Program-made: the position numbers and the translations under genes | Part shown: positions 56,169 to 64,000 of the stretch, piece after piece | How positions within the stretch are numbered: the first letter of the stretch is position 1 | Layout of the letters: the number at the start of each line of letters is the position of its first letter | Assembly (NCBI RefSeq): GCF_003071065.1 | Contig: NZ_QCXX01000009.1 | Location: forward strand, 62,001-126,000 | Length of the DNA stretch: 64,000 bases | Reading direction: 5' to 3' | Source: Sphingobacterium athyrii | GTDB lineage: Bacteria > Bacteroidota > Bacteroidia > Sphingobacteriales > Sphingobacteriaceae | Notes under the pieces: model-generated | What the model was told of the DNA's origin: nothing | The model's database searches: none | Seen by the model: only the letters and a program-made list of their open reading frames with translations

Positions 56169-57653
56169 CTATTGATCAGCATGGTTGTTGTCAAATTGAT
56201 ACCAGTTAATTTTTGTAGAAACACGCATCAGGATTGCCAAAATGATGAAAATACCAATTGTCCCTGCAATGAGTGAGTAGTCCCGAAGTTGCATAAGTAG
56301 GTAGATGAACAGATAAAAAGTACCTAAGATAGCTCCGAACAAAAGGGCCGTTTTAGGATCTTTGGTAATCGCTTTGATAAAACTTCCAATAAGCAATACA
56401 GTTGCGATCGATGCAATTAGATAGGCCGGATTAAATCCGATATGCTCTGATAAAGCTAATAGTAATGTGTAAAAGAGTACCATGGCGGCTCCGATCAGTA
56501 CATATTGAATAATATGTATTCTTTTTTTCTTGATTATTTCGGTGAATAGAAGCGAAGTGAAGGTCAATAAGATGATCAATATACCATATTTAGCAACCCT
56601 GGTTGTTTTTTGGTAATTGTTGATGTCTGGCAGAAAATTTATAGTAATCATATCCGAATTCACCAAGATGTCGCTGGGTATAATGGGGCTGGATGCAGTA
56701 CTCGTAGCAGCTTGTGTAAGTTCAACGTCATCTGTTAAACTTCCCTTGTGCTTTTCGAAACGATAGATTGGAAGGATATCCCCTGACCACTGTTGTGGTA
56801 ACTTACGACTAAAAGAAGGAATTTCCCAAGATGCTGAGAAATTAGTTTTGTCAATTGTTCGTTTGGTTGGTAAGAATGCGCCGACAAAGCTCGGATTGGC
56901 CCAATTCCCTCTAGCGGAAATATTTGTTTGATCACTGAGCGGTACAAAATTCAAAGATTTAGATCCTTTGAGGTTTAGTGTGATTTTGAAGTGGTTTTCA
57001 TTTTCGTTGGGGCTGACAGAAATGGGGCAAACTAAATTTTGACTGAATAGTTTGAGGTTGTTAAAATCAGGATCAAAAGTCAACTCTTGCCCATTCCAGC
57101 TAAGGAGAGGGCGTTTGCCCAGTCCTTTAAAATCTTGTATGCCAAATACAAGCCGGCTTCCTGTCCAATCTATCCTTTCGGCGGGAATTTCCAGTTTTGT
57201 TACATCAATTTTATTGAAACGTCCGTCTATCGAAATACTGCTATTATATACTACGGAGTTATAGATGCCACGTGATAATTGTTGTGGGCTGATGTCCGTG
57301 GTGATATTAGCGTTTTGGGGGAGGATAAAGATCCATTTTGTCTGTTTGTATTCTAATGTCGTAGCATCATTAATTTTTTCAATTGGCTTCTGAATAGTTT
57401 CGCGGTAGGGGATTGCTAAGACCGGGCCGGAAATAACTTGTTCTTGCCCCCAGTTAAGAGCGATGTCTTCGGACACACTTTGTTCTCGCGTTTTGCGTTC
57501 CTCAATCAGATCGCTGATTAGTGTCAGCGGTATGAGCAAGAGGAGCGAAAGAAATAGAATGACAAATAACTTTAGGACAGTTGAGTTGCTAATTTTATCA
57601 AATAGCGAATTTTGCGCTGTACTGAATGACGTGTTACTATTGTGATTTTCCAT
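56169..57653 (-). CDS. creD: CreD family inner-membrane protein
   Basis: CreD is an envelope-integrity protein of poorly known role, tied in other bacteria to beta-lactam stress regulons. 494 residues with one N-terminal transmembrane segment (about 28-46), a long periplasmic beta domain and five C-terminal segments (about 345-480). Four bases after the Coq4-like gene's stop, so in its operon. The nearby winged-helix gene and shared operator suggest repression by that regulator. Confidence 0.85.
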   Translation of the reverse strand: MENHNSNTSFSTAQNSLFDKISNSTVLKLFVILFLSLLLLIPLTLISDLIEERKTREQSVSEDIALNWGQEQVISGPVLAIPYRETIQKPIEKINDATTLEYKQTKWIFILPQNANITTDISPQQLSRGIYNSVVYNSSISIDGRFNKIDVTKLEIPAERIDWTGSRLVFGIQDFKGLGKRPLLSWNGQELTFDPDFNNLKLFSQNLVCPISVSPNENENHFKITLNLKGSKSLNFVPLSDQTNISARGNWANPSFVGAFLPTKRTIDKTNFSASWEIPSFSRKLPQQWSGDILPIYRFEKHKGSLTDDVELTQAATSTASSPIIPSDILVNSDMITINFLPDINNYQKTTRVAKYGILIILLTFTSLLFTEIIKKKRIHIIQYVLIGAAMVLFYTLLLALSEHIGFNPAYLIASIATVLLIGSFIKAITKDPKTALLFGAILGTFYLFIYLLMQLRDYSLIAGTIGIFIILAILMRVSTKINWYQFDNNHADQ

Positions 57654-57657
57654 GATT

Positions 57658-58149
57658 TCATTTGTTTAAGTTTATTTGAATATTTTTACTATATAATGCA
57701 ATTTGGAATTCAGTAAGTTGGTAATGAAGTATATCCTTAAATTCTATATGGTGAAATTTTTGTAAGGATCGCCCCTTGTGAAAAGTTTTTTTGTAATATT
57801 TGAAATGTTCTGGAAAAAGGATGCCTCCGATAACGATCATTCCGATCAGATAAAGGCTTATTTTTCCATTTCCCAATAAAAGATATTGCATTGCAATTTC
57901 ATCTTGTATTTCGGTTCCTGTTTCCGTTATAATATGAAACACATCGTGATTTTCCAATTTAGCCATAACATCAAATCCCTTACTCAAGTAAAAGAGACCT
58001 AAACCATGACCGATGCTACCAAGAGGGTAGGCTAGAAATTCTTCTTTGCTAATTCCCCATGCTTTTTTGTTCCATTTAAAAATATTTGCATACACGCTGG
58101 AAGACCAGTTGTAGAGGTGCAGCATAAGTTTTAATCGAGTTCCTTTCAT
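57658..58149 (-). CDS. Coq4-like protein
   Basis: The metal-site motif HDxxH-x11-E of Coq4 is complete: His68, Asp69, His72, Glu84 (ENHDVFHIITETGTEIQDE). Coq4 acts on the head group in ubiquinone synthesis in eukaryotes, yet Bacteroidota use menaquinone, so the role here is open. A 163-residue protein with one C-terminal hydrophobic stretch (ISLYLIGMIVIGGILF). It starts 53 bases after the winged-helix gene and is followed by creD at 4 bases. The operator at 58170-58188 lies 21 bases before its ATG. Confidence 0.6.
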   Translation of the reverse strand: MKGTRLKLMLHLYNWSSSVYANIFKWNKKAWGISKEEFLAYPLGSIGHGLGLFYLSKGFDVMAKLENHDVFHIITETGTEIQDEIAMQYLLLGNGKISLYLIGMIVIGGILFPEHFKYYKKTFHKGRSLQKFHHIEFKDILHYQLTEFQIALYSKNIQINLNK

Positions 58150-58169
58150 TTTTTTTGTTGTTTTAAAAG

Positions 58170-58188
58170 TACTTTGATTTTCAAAGTG
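58170..58188. promoter_or_regulatory. Operator copy 1 (before the Coq4-like/creD half)
   Basis: TACTTTGA (58170-58177), TTT, TCAAAGTG (58181-58188): 8-bp arms with one mismatch. It shares its flanks (AAAAG before; GAATAA after) with the copy at 59119. Confidence 0.65.
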
Positions 58189-58202
58189 ATTGAATAAAAA
58201 AA

Positions 58203-58505
58203 TTATTTGTATTGTTGTTTTATTAAATTTTCTAATGCAATAAGATGATTTTCAAATGCTTTTAATCCTTTTGTCGTTCTTTTATATCGGGTATTGGGTT
58301 TGCGGTCAACAAAACTTTTTTCCACGACAATATATTCTTCTTTCTCCAATGTTTTAAGGTTAGAAGCTAGATTACCATCGGTTACATCCAACAATTCTTT
58401 CAGAGAATTGAAGTCGTATTCTTCATTCGCTGCAAGAACACTCATAATCTGTAAGCGGACTCTGTTTTCAAATACTTTGTCATATAAAGAAAGATCCAAT
58501 TTCAC
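58203..58505 (-). CDS. Winged-helix transcriptional regulator (PF13601/HTH_34 style)
   Basis: 100-residue MarR-like regulator. DNA-binding helices are visible in FNSLKELLDVTDGNLASNLK followed by a wing (KTLEKEEYIVVEKSFVDRKPNTRYKRT). GTG start at 58505 overlaps the upstream gene's TGA as GTGA, a translation-coupling sign. The longer in-frame start upstream lies inside the neighbour's code. Such regulators commonly sit beside creD in Bacteroidota (from memory) and repress their own operon; a palindromic operator sits before both halves of this cluster. Confidence 0.85.
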   Translation of the reverse strand: MKLDLSLYDKVFENRVRLQIMSVLAANEEYDFNSLKELLDVTDGNLASNLKTLEKEEYIVVEKSFVDRKPNTRYKRTTKGLKAFENHLIALENLIKQQYK

Positions 58506-59113
58506 GATTCGTACTTTTTGTAAACGATAAAACCATAGATGATATGTAGCGCACCAAAACCCAATCCCCATAATAGCAGTCCGTGGTCAGGAAGACATAG
58601 TGCCAGTAGTCCTAAGGATATCTCAAGTATGCCTAACCACCTCACCTCAGTAAAGGTATAAATGCTACCAGCAGCCAAAGCTACACCATAGAAAATAAGC
58701 AACATCCCTGCAATCAAATGATAATAACCCTGAGCAAGCAGGATTAGCACCAACAGGCCTCCAGTTAGCAATGGGATTGAAACTGCAAATAAAAGAGATT
58801 TGCTCGTAATGTTCCAAATAGACTGTCGACTTTTCTTCGCTTTTTTACGTGCCATGAGCCATCCGGTCAATAGTGAGAGAGCAAGAATGAAAATAGCAAG
58901 TATTAGAAAGATATTTAATAACGTTAGATCGCCTGTGAATTGATTGTTCAAGGCTTCAGTATTGGTCGTAATGTAGTAGCCAAGTAAAGTGCCTAATAAA
59001 GCATAACAGCCAATGAGTACACCTGACAATCCGCTTATAGAAACAAATTTGGAGGATTTTTCCATCAATGATCTAATCTGTCCAAGCTCTTTAAATAAAT
59101 CTTTCTGTTCCAT
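58502..59113 (-). CDS. Four- to six-helix membrane protein, unknown
   Basis: 203 residues starting at ATG 59113 (a longer frame upstream reads through the operator and promoter and is not used). Hydrophobic segments lie at about 24-48, 66-86, 111-135, 140-160 and 165-200; the N-terminus (MEQKDLFKELGQIRSLMEKS) is charged and cytosolic-like. First gene of the leftward operon with the regulator. No family named. Confidence 0.7.
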   Translation of the reverse strand: MEQKDLFKELGQIRSLMEKSSKFVSISGLSGVLIGCYALLGTLLGYYITTNTEALNNQFTGDLTLLNIFLILAIFILALSLLTGWLMARKKAKKSRQSIWNITSKSLLFAVSIPLLTGGLLVLILLAQGYYHLIAGMLLIFYGVALAAGSIYTFTEVRWLGILEISLGLLALCLPDHGLLLWGLGFGALHIIYGFIVYKKYES

Positions 59114-59118
59114 AAAAG

Positions 59119-59137
59119 TACTTTGATATTCAAAGTA
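59119..59137. promoter_or_regulatory. Operator copy 2 with promoter of the regulator operon
   Basis: TACTTTGA (59119-59126), TAT, TCAAAGTA (59130-59137): perfect 8-bp arms. On the minus strand it contains the -7 box TTACTTTG (59138-59131; one base off TAnnTTTG), 20 bases after a TTG at 59161-59159. So the operator covers the -7 box and start site, the classic position for a repressor. Confidence 0.7.
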
Positions 59138-59209
59138 AATGAATAATAATGAATTATGCAAGAGGAGAATAGAATATTGAAAAAAAATAAAAAAAAGAGT
59201 ATAAAATAC

Positions 59210-59240
59210 TTGCAAGATATAGGTTTGGTTTCTATCTTTG
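59210..59240 (+). promoter_or_regulatory. Promoter of tRNA-Leu
   Basis: TTG (59210-59212), 20 bases, TATCTTTG (59233-59240), a full match. The start would be about 17 bases before the mature tRNA. Confidence 0.75.
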
Positions 59241-59262
59241 TGGCATCAAAAGAAATCCTAAT

Positions 59263-59344
59263 GCGGAAGTGGCGTAATTGGTAGCCGCACCAGACTTAGG
59301 ATCTGGCGCCGCAAGGCGTGGGGGTTCGAGTCCCTTCTTCCGCA
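59263..59344 (+). tRNA. tRNA-Leu(UAG)
   Basis: Acceptor GCGGAAG (59263-59269) pairs with CTTCCGC (59337-59343); discriminator A. Anticodon stem CCAGA/TCTGG with loop CTTAGGA gives anticodon TAG at 59297-59299, reading CUA-type Leu codons. A long variable arm (GCGCCGCAAGGCG) supports a class II tRNA. CCA is not encoded. Confidence 0.95.
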
Positions 59345-59352
59345 CTTGATGT

Positions 59353-59386
59353 CCTCCCGAACTTAAAACCTCGGGAGGATTTTTTT
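59353..59386 (+). terminator. Terminator after tRNA-Leu
   Basis: CCTCCCGA (59353-59360) with TCGGGAGG (59371-59378), 8 bp G-C rich, then ATTTTTTT. It ends 26 bases before the trigger-factor ATG. Confidence 0.85.
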
Positions 59387-59412
59387 ATGAATGCGATATA
59401 GCTAAAAAGAGT

Positions 59413-60738
59413 ATGAATATTTCACACGAGAATGTAGATGCAATCAATGCGGTAATCAACGTCGCATTAGCACCTGAAGATTATAATCCTCAAGTCGACA
59501 AAGAGATTAAAGCGCAAGCTAAAAAGGCAAAATTACCGGGTTTCCGTCCAGGTCAAGTTCCTGTGGGACATATCAGACGTACCTATGGTAAATCTATCTT
59601 ATTTGATGAGATCAATAAATTGGTGAACGATAAAATCACGAATTATATTTCAGAAAATAAATTAGAGGTTTTGGGTCAGCCGCTTCCTTTGGAAGACGAT
59701 GCGCAATATAGCTGGGATTATAAAGACAACTTCAATTTTAAATATGAGATTGGTCTAGCACCTGCTTTTGATTTGCCTTTTACAGCTGAGACTGAGTTTG
59801 CTGTTTACGATATCAAAGCTGACCAAGAGACTTTGGCGGATCGTATCAAAAACTTACGTCGTAGCTATGGAAAGATGACCAATCCAGAAGTATCCGAAGA
59901 AGGTGATGTATTGTATGCAACCTTAAAACAAGATAAAGAGGAAGGTCTTGAAAAAACAACTTCAATCCGTACGGATATCGTTGAAGATGCGAAAATCAAA
60001 AAATCTTTGGTAGGTCTTAAAAAAGACGATACTGTTAAAATTGATGTTAAGAAAGCTTTCAAAACTGAAGATTTAGCACGTATCTTGGGCATTACTGAAG
60101 AAGAAGCTACAGCTTTGGATGTAACTAAATTTGAGTTGACTGTTAAAAATATCAACCGTTTAGAAGAGGCTGATCTTAATCAAGAGTTTTTCGATAAATT
60201 ATTTGCTGAAGGTGAAGTCACTGAAGAAGCCCAATTTACGGAAAAAGTAAAGGAAGAAGTAGAAAACTTATTTAAGCAAAACTCAGATCAAAAACTACGT
60301 AATGATATGTATACTTTTGGTATGGAGAAAGTAGACGTTACATTCCCTGAAGAGTTCTTGAAAAGATGGTTGAAAGCTACTAACCCTAGCATTTCTGAGG
60401 AGGAGCTTAACGAAGGTTTTGCTGATTTCTTGAATAACTTGAAATGGACAATCATAGAAAACCGTGTTGTTACTGAAAACGGTCTTGAAGTTAAATATGA
60501 TGAAGTAATCAATTTAGCGAAGGAACGTATTTACGCACAAATTAAAATGTACAATATCAACGAAGAACCTTCTGATGAGCAATTGAACCAATTTGCAATT
60601 CAATTGTTGCAAGACAGAGAGCAGGGTAATCGTTTATTCGAAGAAGCTAAAGCTTTAAAAGTATTTGATCACCTAAAAGGTTTGGTGAAATTGAATAGCA
60701 GCGATATTGAATTTAAAGAATTCGAAAAATTAGCGTAA
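59413..60738 (+). CDS. tig: Trigger factor (ribosome-associated chaperone)
   Basis: Folds nascent chains at the ribosome exit. The signature GFRPGQVP (43-50) lies in the N-terminal ribosome-binding domain. 441 residues in the family range. The rest is charged and helical, as expected for the C-terminal arms; the PPIase segment is not clear by eye. ATG 59413 is only 26 bases after the tRNA terminator, so the promoter either overlaps the terminator or read-through drives it. clpXP genes, often nearby in other bacteria, are not in view. Confidence 0.9.
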   Translation: MNISHENVDAINAVINVALAPEDYNPQVDKEIKAQAKKAKLPGFRPGQVPVGHIRRTYGKSILFDEINKLVNDKITNYISENKLEVLGQPLPLEDDAQYSWDYKDNFNFKYEIGLAPAFDLPFTAETEFAVYDIKADQETLADRIKNLRRSYGKMTNPEVSEEGDVLYATLKQDKEEGLEKTTSIRTDIVEDAKIKKSLVGLKKDDTVKIDVKKAFKTEDLARILGITEEEATALDVTKFELTVKNINRLEEADLNQEFFDKLFAEGEVTEEAQFTEKVKEEVENLFKQNSDQKLRNDMYTFGMEKVDVTFPEEFLKRWLKATNPSISEEELNEGFADFLNNLKWTIIENRVVTENGLEVKYDEVINLAKERIYAQIKMYNINEEPSDEQLNQFAIQLLQDREQGNRLFEEAKALKVFDHLKGLVKLNSSDIEFKEFEKLA

Positions 60739-60750
60739 GCAATTTTAAAC

Positions 60751-60789
60751 AAAAAAAAGGCTTCCAAATATCTTGGAAGCCTTTTTTTT
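60751..60789. terminator. Bidirectional terminator between tig and the TamB-like gene
   Basis: 17-base arms 60751-60767 and 60773-60789 including GGCTTCCAA core, with A and T runs. Serves both convergent genes. Confidence 0.9.
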
Positions 60790-60935
60790 TGTGTCATCGA
60801 TCGCTTTTGTTTTATCTTTTTGGATCTCAATTGAATTTGATTGATGGGTTGTAGTATTCTCCAATCACTCACATACTTTGTCGCTAATAGTAAATAGTCC
60901 AGATTTGTCACTACTTATATTTTAGTTCTCTACTG

Positions 60936-63900
60936 TTAGTTTGGTTGGCTTTTCTTTACCTCTGTTTGTGCAGGAACAATGCTGTTATTTTTCTTTCCTA
61001 TAGGAAACAGCCGCTTTATAAATTCGGAGAACGAGTTGAACTCTTGCCGATATAATAGTCCAAAGGCGCTGATGTATTCCCCGTCATTTGGACTAAGAAG
61101 AAAATTTCTTGTATTTAAACGGTTTGATGCCCGAAGGACGAGACGACCGTCTTTGCGTAAATAAAACATTGCCTCTGCATCAGTAGAGACACGGTCTGAG
61201 AATACATTCAAGTCAGTTAGGGCCTGACTTCGACGGTCTGAAATACCGCCAGTAAGAACCAGTCTGTCATTAAATAAACGAAGCGAAGCGGATGCATCAT
61301 TCAGTGACTTGATATTGATGTCAAAGAAGTTGATATTGAGTGATTGCGCGATAATATTATTGATTTGATTGAACGCAATTTCGGTTCCTGCAGATAGTAA
61401 TGTGTTATTTACCTCTTTTCCAAAATCACTTTGTGTGCCGGGAGTGAAGCTACGCCTTACAATCAAACTAAGTGCTTGCTGGTTAACATTGTTGGCATCA
61501 GAAAAATATCCCTGCAACTCATCCTTGACACCTGGGTTTTGTGGGAAATTGATATCAAATGTAATGTCTGGCTGACTCAACTGCCCTTTTAAAATCATAT
61601 CTGCCTGCGCTAATACACGCTCAGGGTTTTCTTCCCTTCCTGCAGCATTATAGAGTGGCGCTAAGCTTGTTCTTTGTTGGTAAATTGCATTGATATTAAT
61701 ATTTGCCTCAGCTGGGTTACCCGCCCATCGCACGGTACCGCCTTCCTTTAAATCAAAAATTTTGTTGATGTAATCCTGTGCCGTGAAATTAAACTTCCCG
61801 CTGTTAATGATAAAGTCACCGAACATTTCAAAATCTCCAAGCGAAGATATCCGCATATTGAGGTTACTATTTCCCTTTCCGGATAATTCACCCATACTAG
61901 AAAAAAGGTTGATTTCGGCATTTGGTGTGATCAGCAGATCCATGTTCATTGTTAGCCCGCCAAAATCACGTTTCTTTTGATTTTTCTTGATTTTGGTGGA
62001 ATCTTTTTCAATGAAATAGATAAAATCACTATCCGAGATTGTACTGGCGCTATTAAAGGGTATATTGATGACAGTATTTTCCTCTGACTTAGCACGTATA
62101 TTGATATTCATTGCAGATGTCAGACCCTTGAACTGGAAATTTCCGGAAGCATATGCGGTACCATAATAGATGTTATTATCTTTTATGGTTGTATTCAATA
62201 TCATGAAATTTTTTGCTTCAGCAGTTACATCTATATCAGGATCACTTAGCTTATTGAGGTCAACAACGCCGTCGATTGTAGCCACATTATTTTTCTGATC
62301 ATATATTTTGAGCCCCGTAAGGAATATTCTATTGTTGGTCACATTGATTTCATCGGAAAGGCGATAAGGCGTCTTTAGGTAATTGATAACCATTGACGCA
62401 TTGTCAAGCTTTCCGGTTCCGCTAATTTTAGGATTTAGGATATCGCCCGCAATCGCTAAGTCTGCATTTACTTTGCCCTTAATATTTGATACCAAGCTTC
62501 GTAGAAATGGTTGAAAAACGAATACGTCTGTATTTACTAAAGTAGCTTTAAGGTCAAGCTTATTACTTTCGCTTAAATGATTGTAAGATCCAGTGAGTTG
62601 AATGAGTTTATCACCTTCCTCTATTTTACTATCGAGTTTGACGAGTTGGTTCTCCGGATCGTAATTGGCACTGAGTGCTAATGCGCCAATCGGAATATTG
62701 TTGTAAAGGATAGGAGAGGTCGTAATATTGGCGACGACAAATGGGGATTTAAAAACCGAGTTGACTTCGATCTTTCCATTTAAGTTACCTGATAAATTAA
62801 TCCCGTGGGGCTTCGTAATCCCATTTAGGGAGGTGAGATTGAAGTCCTGGAATTTTAAATTGATTTGATCTGAAATGTTATTTGACAGGATGCCATCTAT
62901 ATGTACTTTTTGCTCGGCATGGCTTAACGTGAGTTTCTCGAAATACCATTTTCCCTTTGAAATTTTCAATTGCGCATCGTTATTTACAAGCCATTGTTCT
63001 TTGTTTATCAATATATTAGATGGATAGAAATTGATGAAGGCTGGCTTTGCATGTGCAAATCGAATAACACCATTTAGATCTAAACTATTGCTTGCTTCCA
63101 ATTCTGACATCTTAATGTTGAACTGTAAGCTGTCATTGACCAAGGTGTTTGAAATATTAACATTCTTGATATATGTGCTATCGGTAAAATTGATCTGATC
63201 TATAGACGTTTGTAACTCCATATTGTTTAAATTGGCGTTTTGGTCTATAATCAGATGGGTGAGACGAATACCGTTATATTTGAATTCAGGGGCATAAAAG
63301 TTAAAATTTGCAGTTTGCTTCTCGCTGGCAAATTTGGCATTCAACGTTGCCCCACTATCCAGAGAAATATCTTTTCTAAAGAATGTCGCAATGGGTCTGA
63401 ATGATTTGATATTGACATTAAGGTCAAAATCCTGACGGTTGAACTCGCTCTTTTCAAATCCTATTGCCGGAGCGTAGCGCATGGCGAGAGCCTTAAAATA
63501 GGGGACGATCGTATTTAGATCTATTCTCCCCTTGAGATCTATATGTCCAATAGCGGATTGTAGTGTAAGCGACCGCGCCTCTTGATCTCCTTCTGCAAGG
63601 AAATTAATATTTTTAATCGCAAATTTACCTTTGGAGGAAGTGAAACTTACACTGTCAGATTTAAATTCCCCTGTAATGTCATTGATGTTGTCTCCAATTA
63701 AGCTCGTATGGAATTTAGTATCAATAATATTGATTGAGTCCCCATGGAAGAAATTGAGCTTTTTTAAATTAGCCTGTTGGATATCAGCATCCAGATGATA
63801 GTCCGGACGGCTGGACCAATCTATGTCAGTGGTGAACTTTAATCTGAGGTTTGGGTCGTTTACTTCCCCTGAGCCAAGAAATAATTGTTTGTCTATATTT

Positions 63901-64000
63901 CCATTTACTCGTATTTGCTGATAGGTATATTGCTTAAAATTGAAATTAGTGAGATTGCCGGCGACATTCAGCTTTAGGTGCTTGGGATCGGTACCTACTC
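60936..64000 (-). CDS. TamB-like outer-membrane translocation/assembly protein, 5' end outside the window
   Basis: The frame stays open to the right edge (no stop in any codon from 63483 to 64000), so at least 1021 codons are present and the N-terminus is missing. The C-terminal 200 residues carry the TamB_C style (LQGYFSDANNVNQQALSLIV, SLNINFFDINIKSLND, GISDRRSQALTDLNVFSDR, LRKDGRLVLRASNRLN, then the closing RQEFNSFSEF). TamB bridges the periplasm and acts with an outer-membrane partner in moving lipids or proteins. The tail is Lys- and Ser-rich. An ATG at 63482 is internal and is not taken as the start. The AsmA-type protein at 6220 is a relative in style. Confidence 0.85.
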   Translation of the reverse strand, partial: VGTDPKHLKLNVAGNLTNFNFKQYTYQQIRVNGNIDKQLFLGSGEVNDPNLRLKFTTDIDWSSRPDYHLDADIQQANLKKLNFFHGDSINIIDTKFHTSLIGDNINDITGEFKSDSVSFTSSKGKFAIKNINFLAEGDQEARSLTLQSAIGHIDLKGRIDLNTIVPYFKALAMRYAPAIGFEKSEFNRQDFDLNVNIKSFRPIATFFRKDISLDSGATLNAKFASEKQTANFNFYAPEFKYNGIRLTHLIIDQNANLNNMELQTSIDQINFTDSTYIKNVNISNTLVNDSLQFNIKMSELEASNSLDLNGVIRFAHAKPAFINFYPSNILINKEQWLVNNDAQLKISKGKWYFEKLTLSHAEQKVHIDGILSNNISDQINLKFQDFNLTSLNGITKPHGINLSGNLNGKIEVNSVFKSPFVVANITTSPILYNNIPIGALALSANYDPENQLVKLDSKIEEGDKLIQLTGSYNHLSESNKLDLKATLVNTDVFVFQPFLRSLVSNIKGKVNADLAIAGDILNPKISGTGKLDNASMVINYLKTPYRLSDEINVTNNRIFLTGLKIYDQKNNVATIDGVVDLNKLSDPDIDVTAEAKNFMILNTTIKDNNIYYGTAYASGNFQFKGLTSAMNINIRAKSEENTVINIPFNSASTISDSDFIYFIEKDSTKIKKNQKKRDFGGLTMNMDLLITPNAEINLFSSMGELSGKGNSNLNMRISSLGDFEMFGDFIINSGKFNFTAQDYINKIFDLKEGGTVRWAGNPAEANININAIYQQRTSLAPLYNAAGREENPERVLAQADMILKGQLSQPDITFDINFPQNPGVKDELQGYFSDANNVNQQALSLIVRRSFTPGTQSDFGKEVNNTLLSAGTEIAFNQINNIIAQSLNINFFDINIKSLNDASASLRLFNDRLVLTGGISDRRSQALTDLNVFSDRVSTDAEAMFYLRKDGRLVLRASNRLNTRNFLLSPNDGEYISAFGLLYRQEFNSFSEFIKRLFPIGKKNNSIVPAQTEVKKSQPN

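Overview
The window looks like chromosomal DNA of a Bacteroidota bacterium, most likely Sphingobacteriaceae (Sphingobacterium-like). The evidence is three SusC/SusD pairs, repeated use of the Bacteroidota promoter form (a TTG/TTTG box about 20 bases before TAnnTTTG), and the close packing of cell-envelope genes. No plasmid, phage, transposase or CRISPR array was seen. The genus is an inference from protein style, not from a database match.

Layout. 1-6139: end of an outer-membrane barrel protein, a FabH-like ketosynthase, a divergent MocR regulator/aminotransferase pair, a NUDIX hydrolase and a small secreted protein. 6220-9390: a large AsmA-type protein. 9571-19345: a probable protein-foraging locus. 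A LytS-type sensor kinase comes first, then three 10-bp direct repeats at exact 21-bp phase, then a surface zinc metalloprotease, SusC, SusD, and finally a LytTR response regulator. 19608-24244: a second SusC/SusD pair. 24490-28002: a TonB-dependent siderophore-type receptor with a PepSY membrane protein, read leftward from a strong promoter. 28366-29693: a glycerophosphodiesterase and a TPR protein. 29794-37918: SusC/SusD, sulfatase and sialidase, which suggest use of sulfated, sialylated host-type glycans.

38010-53166 is mostly housekeeping and envelope: serine hydrolase, two unknowns, Tex, TatA, MATE transporter, lipoyl E2, CinA, LptD, amidase and an MlaD-type protein. 53167-53698 is an unusual non-coding stretch with an 11-bp tandem repeat and a 39-bp near-perfect palindrome. 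53699-59113 holds an S9 peptidase and then a leftward cluster (membrane protein, winged-helix regulator, Coq4-like protein, CreD) with the same palindromic operator in front of both of its halves. 59263-60738 has tRNA-Leu(UAG) and trigger factor. The window ends inside a TamB-like gene.

The best candidate for a less-described system is 9571-19345. A two-component pair is split to the two ends of a metalloprotease-RagAB-like importer cassette, and the intergenic repeats have the geometry of LytTR binding sites. The second is the dual-operator CreD/Coq4-like cluster at 56169-59137. Both are inferences from sequence layout.
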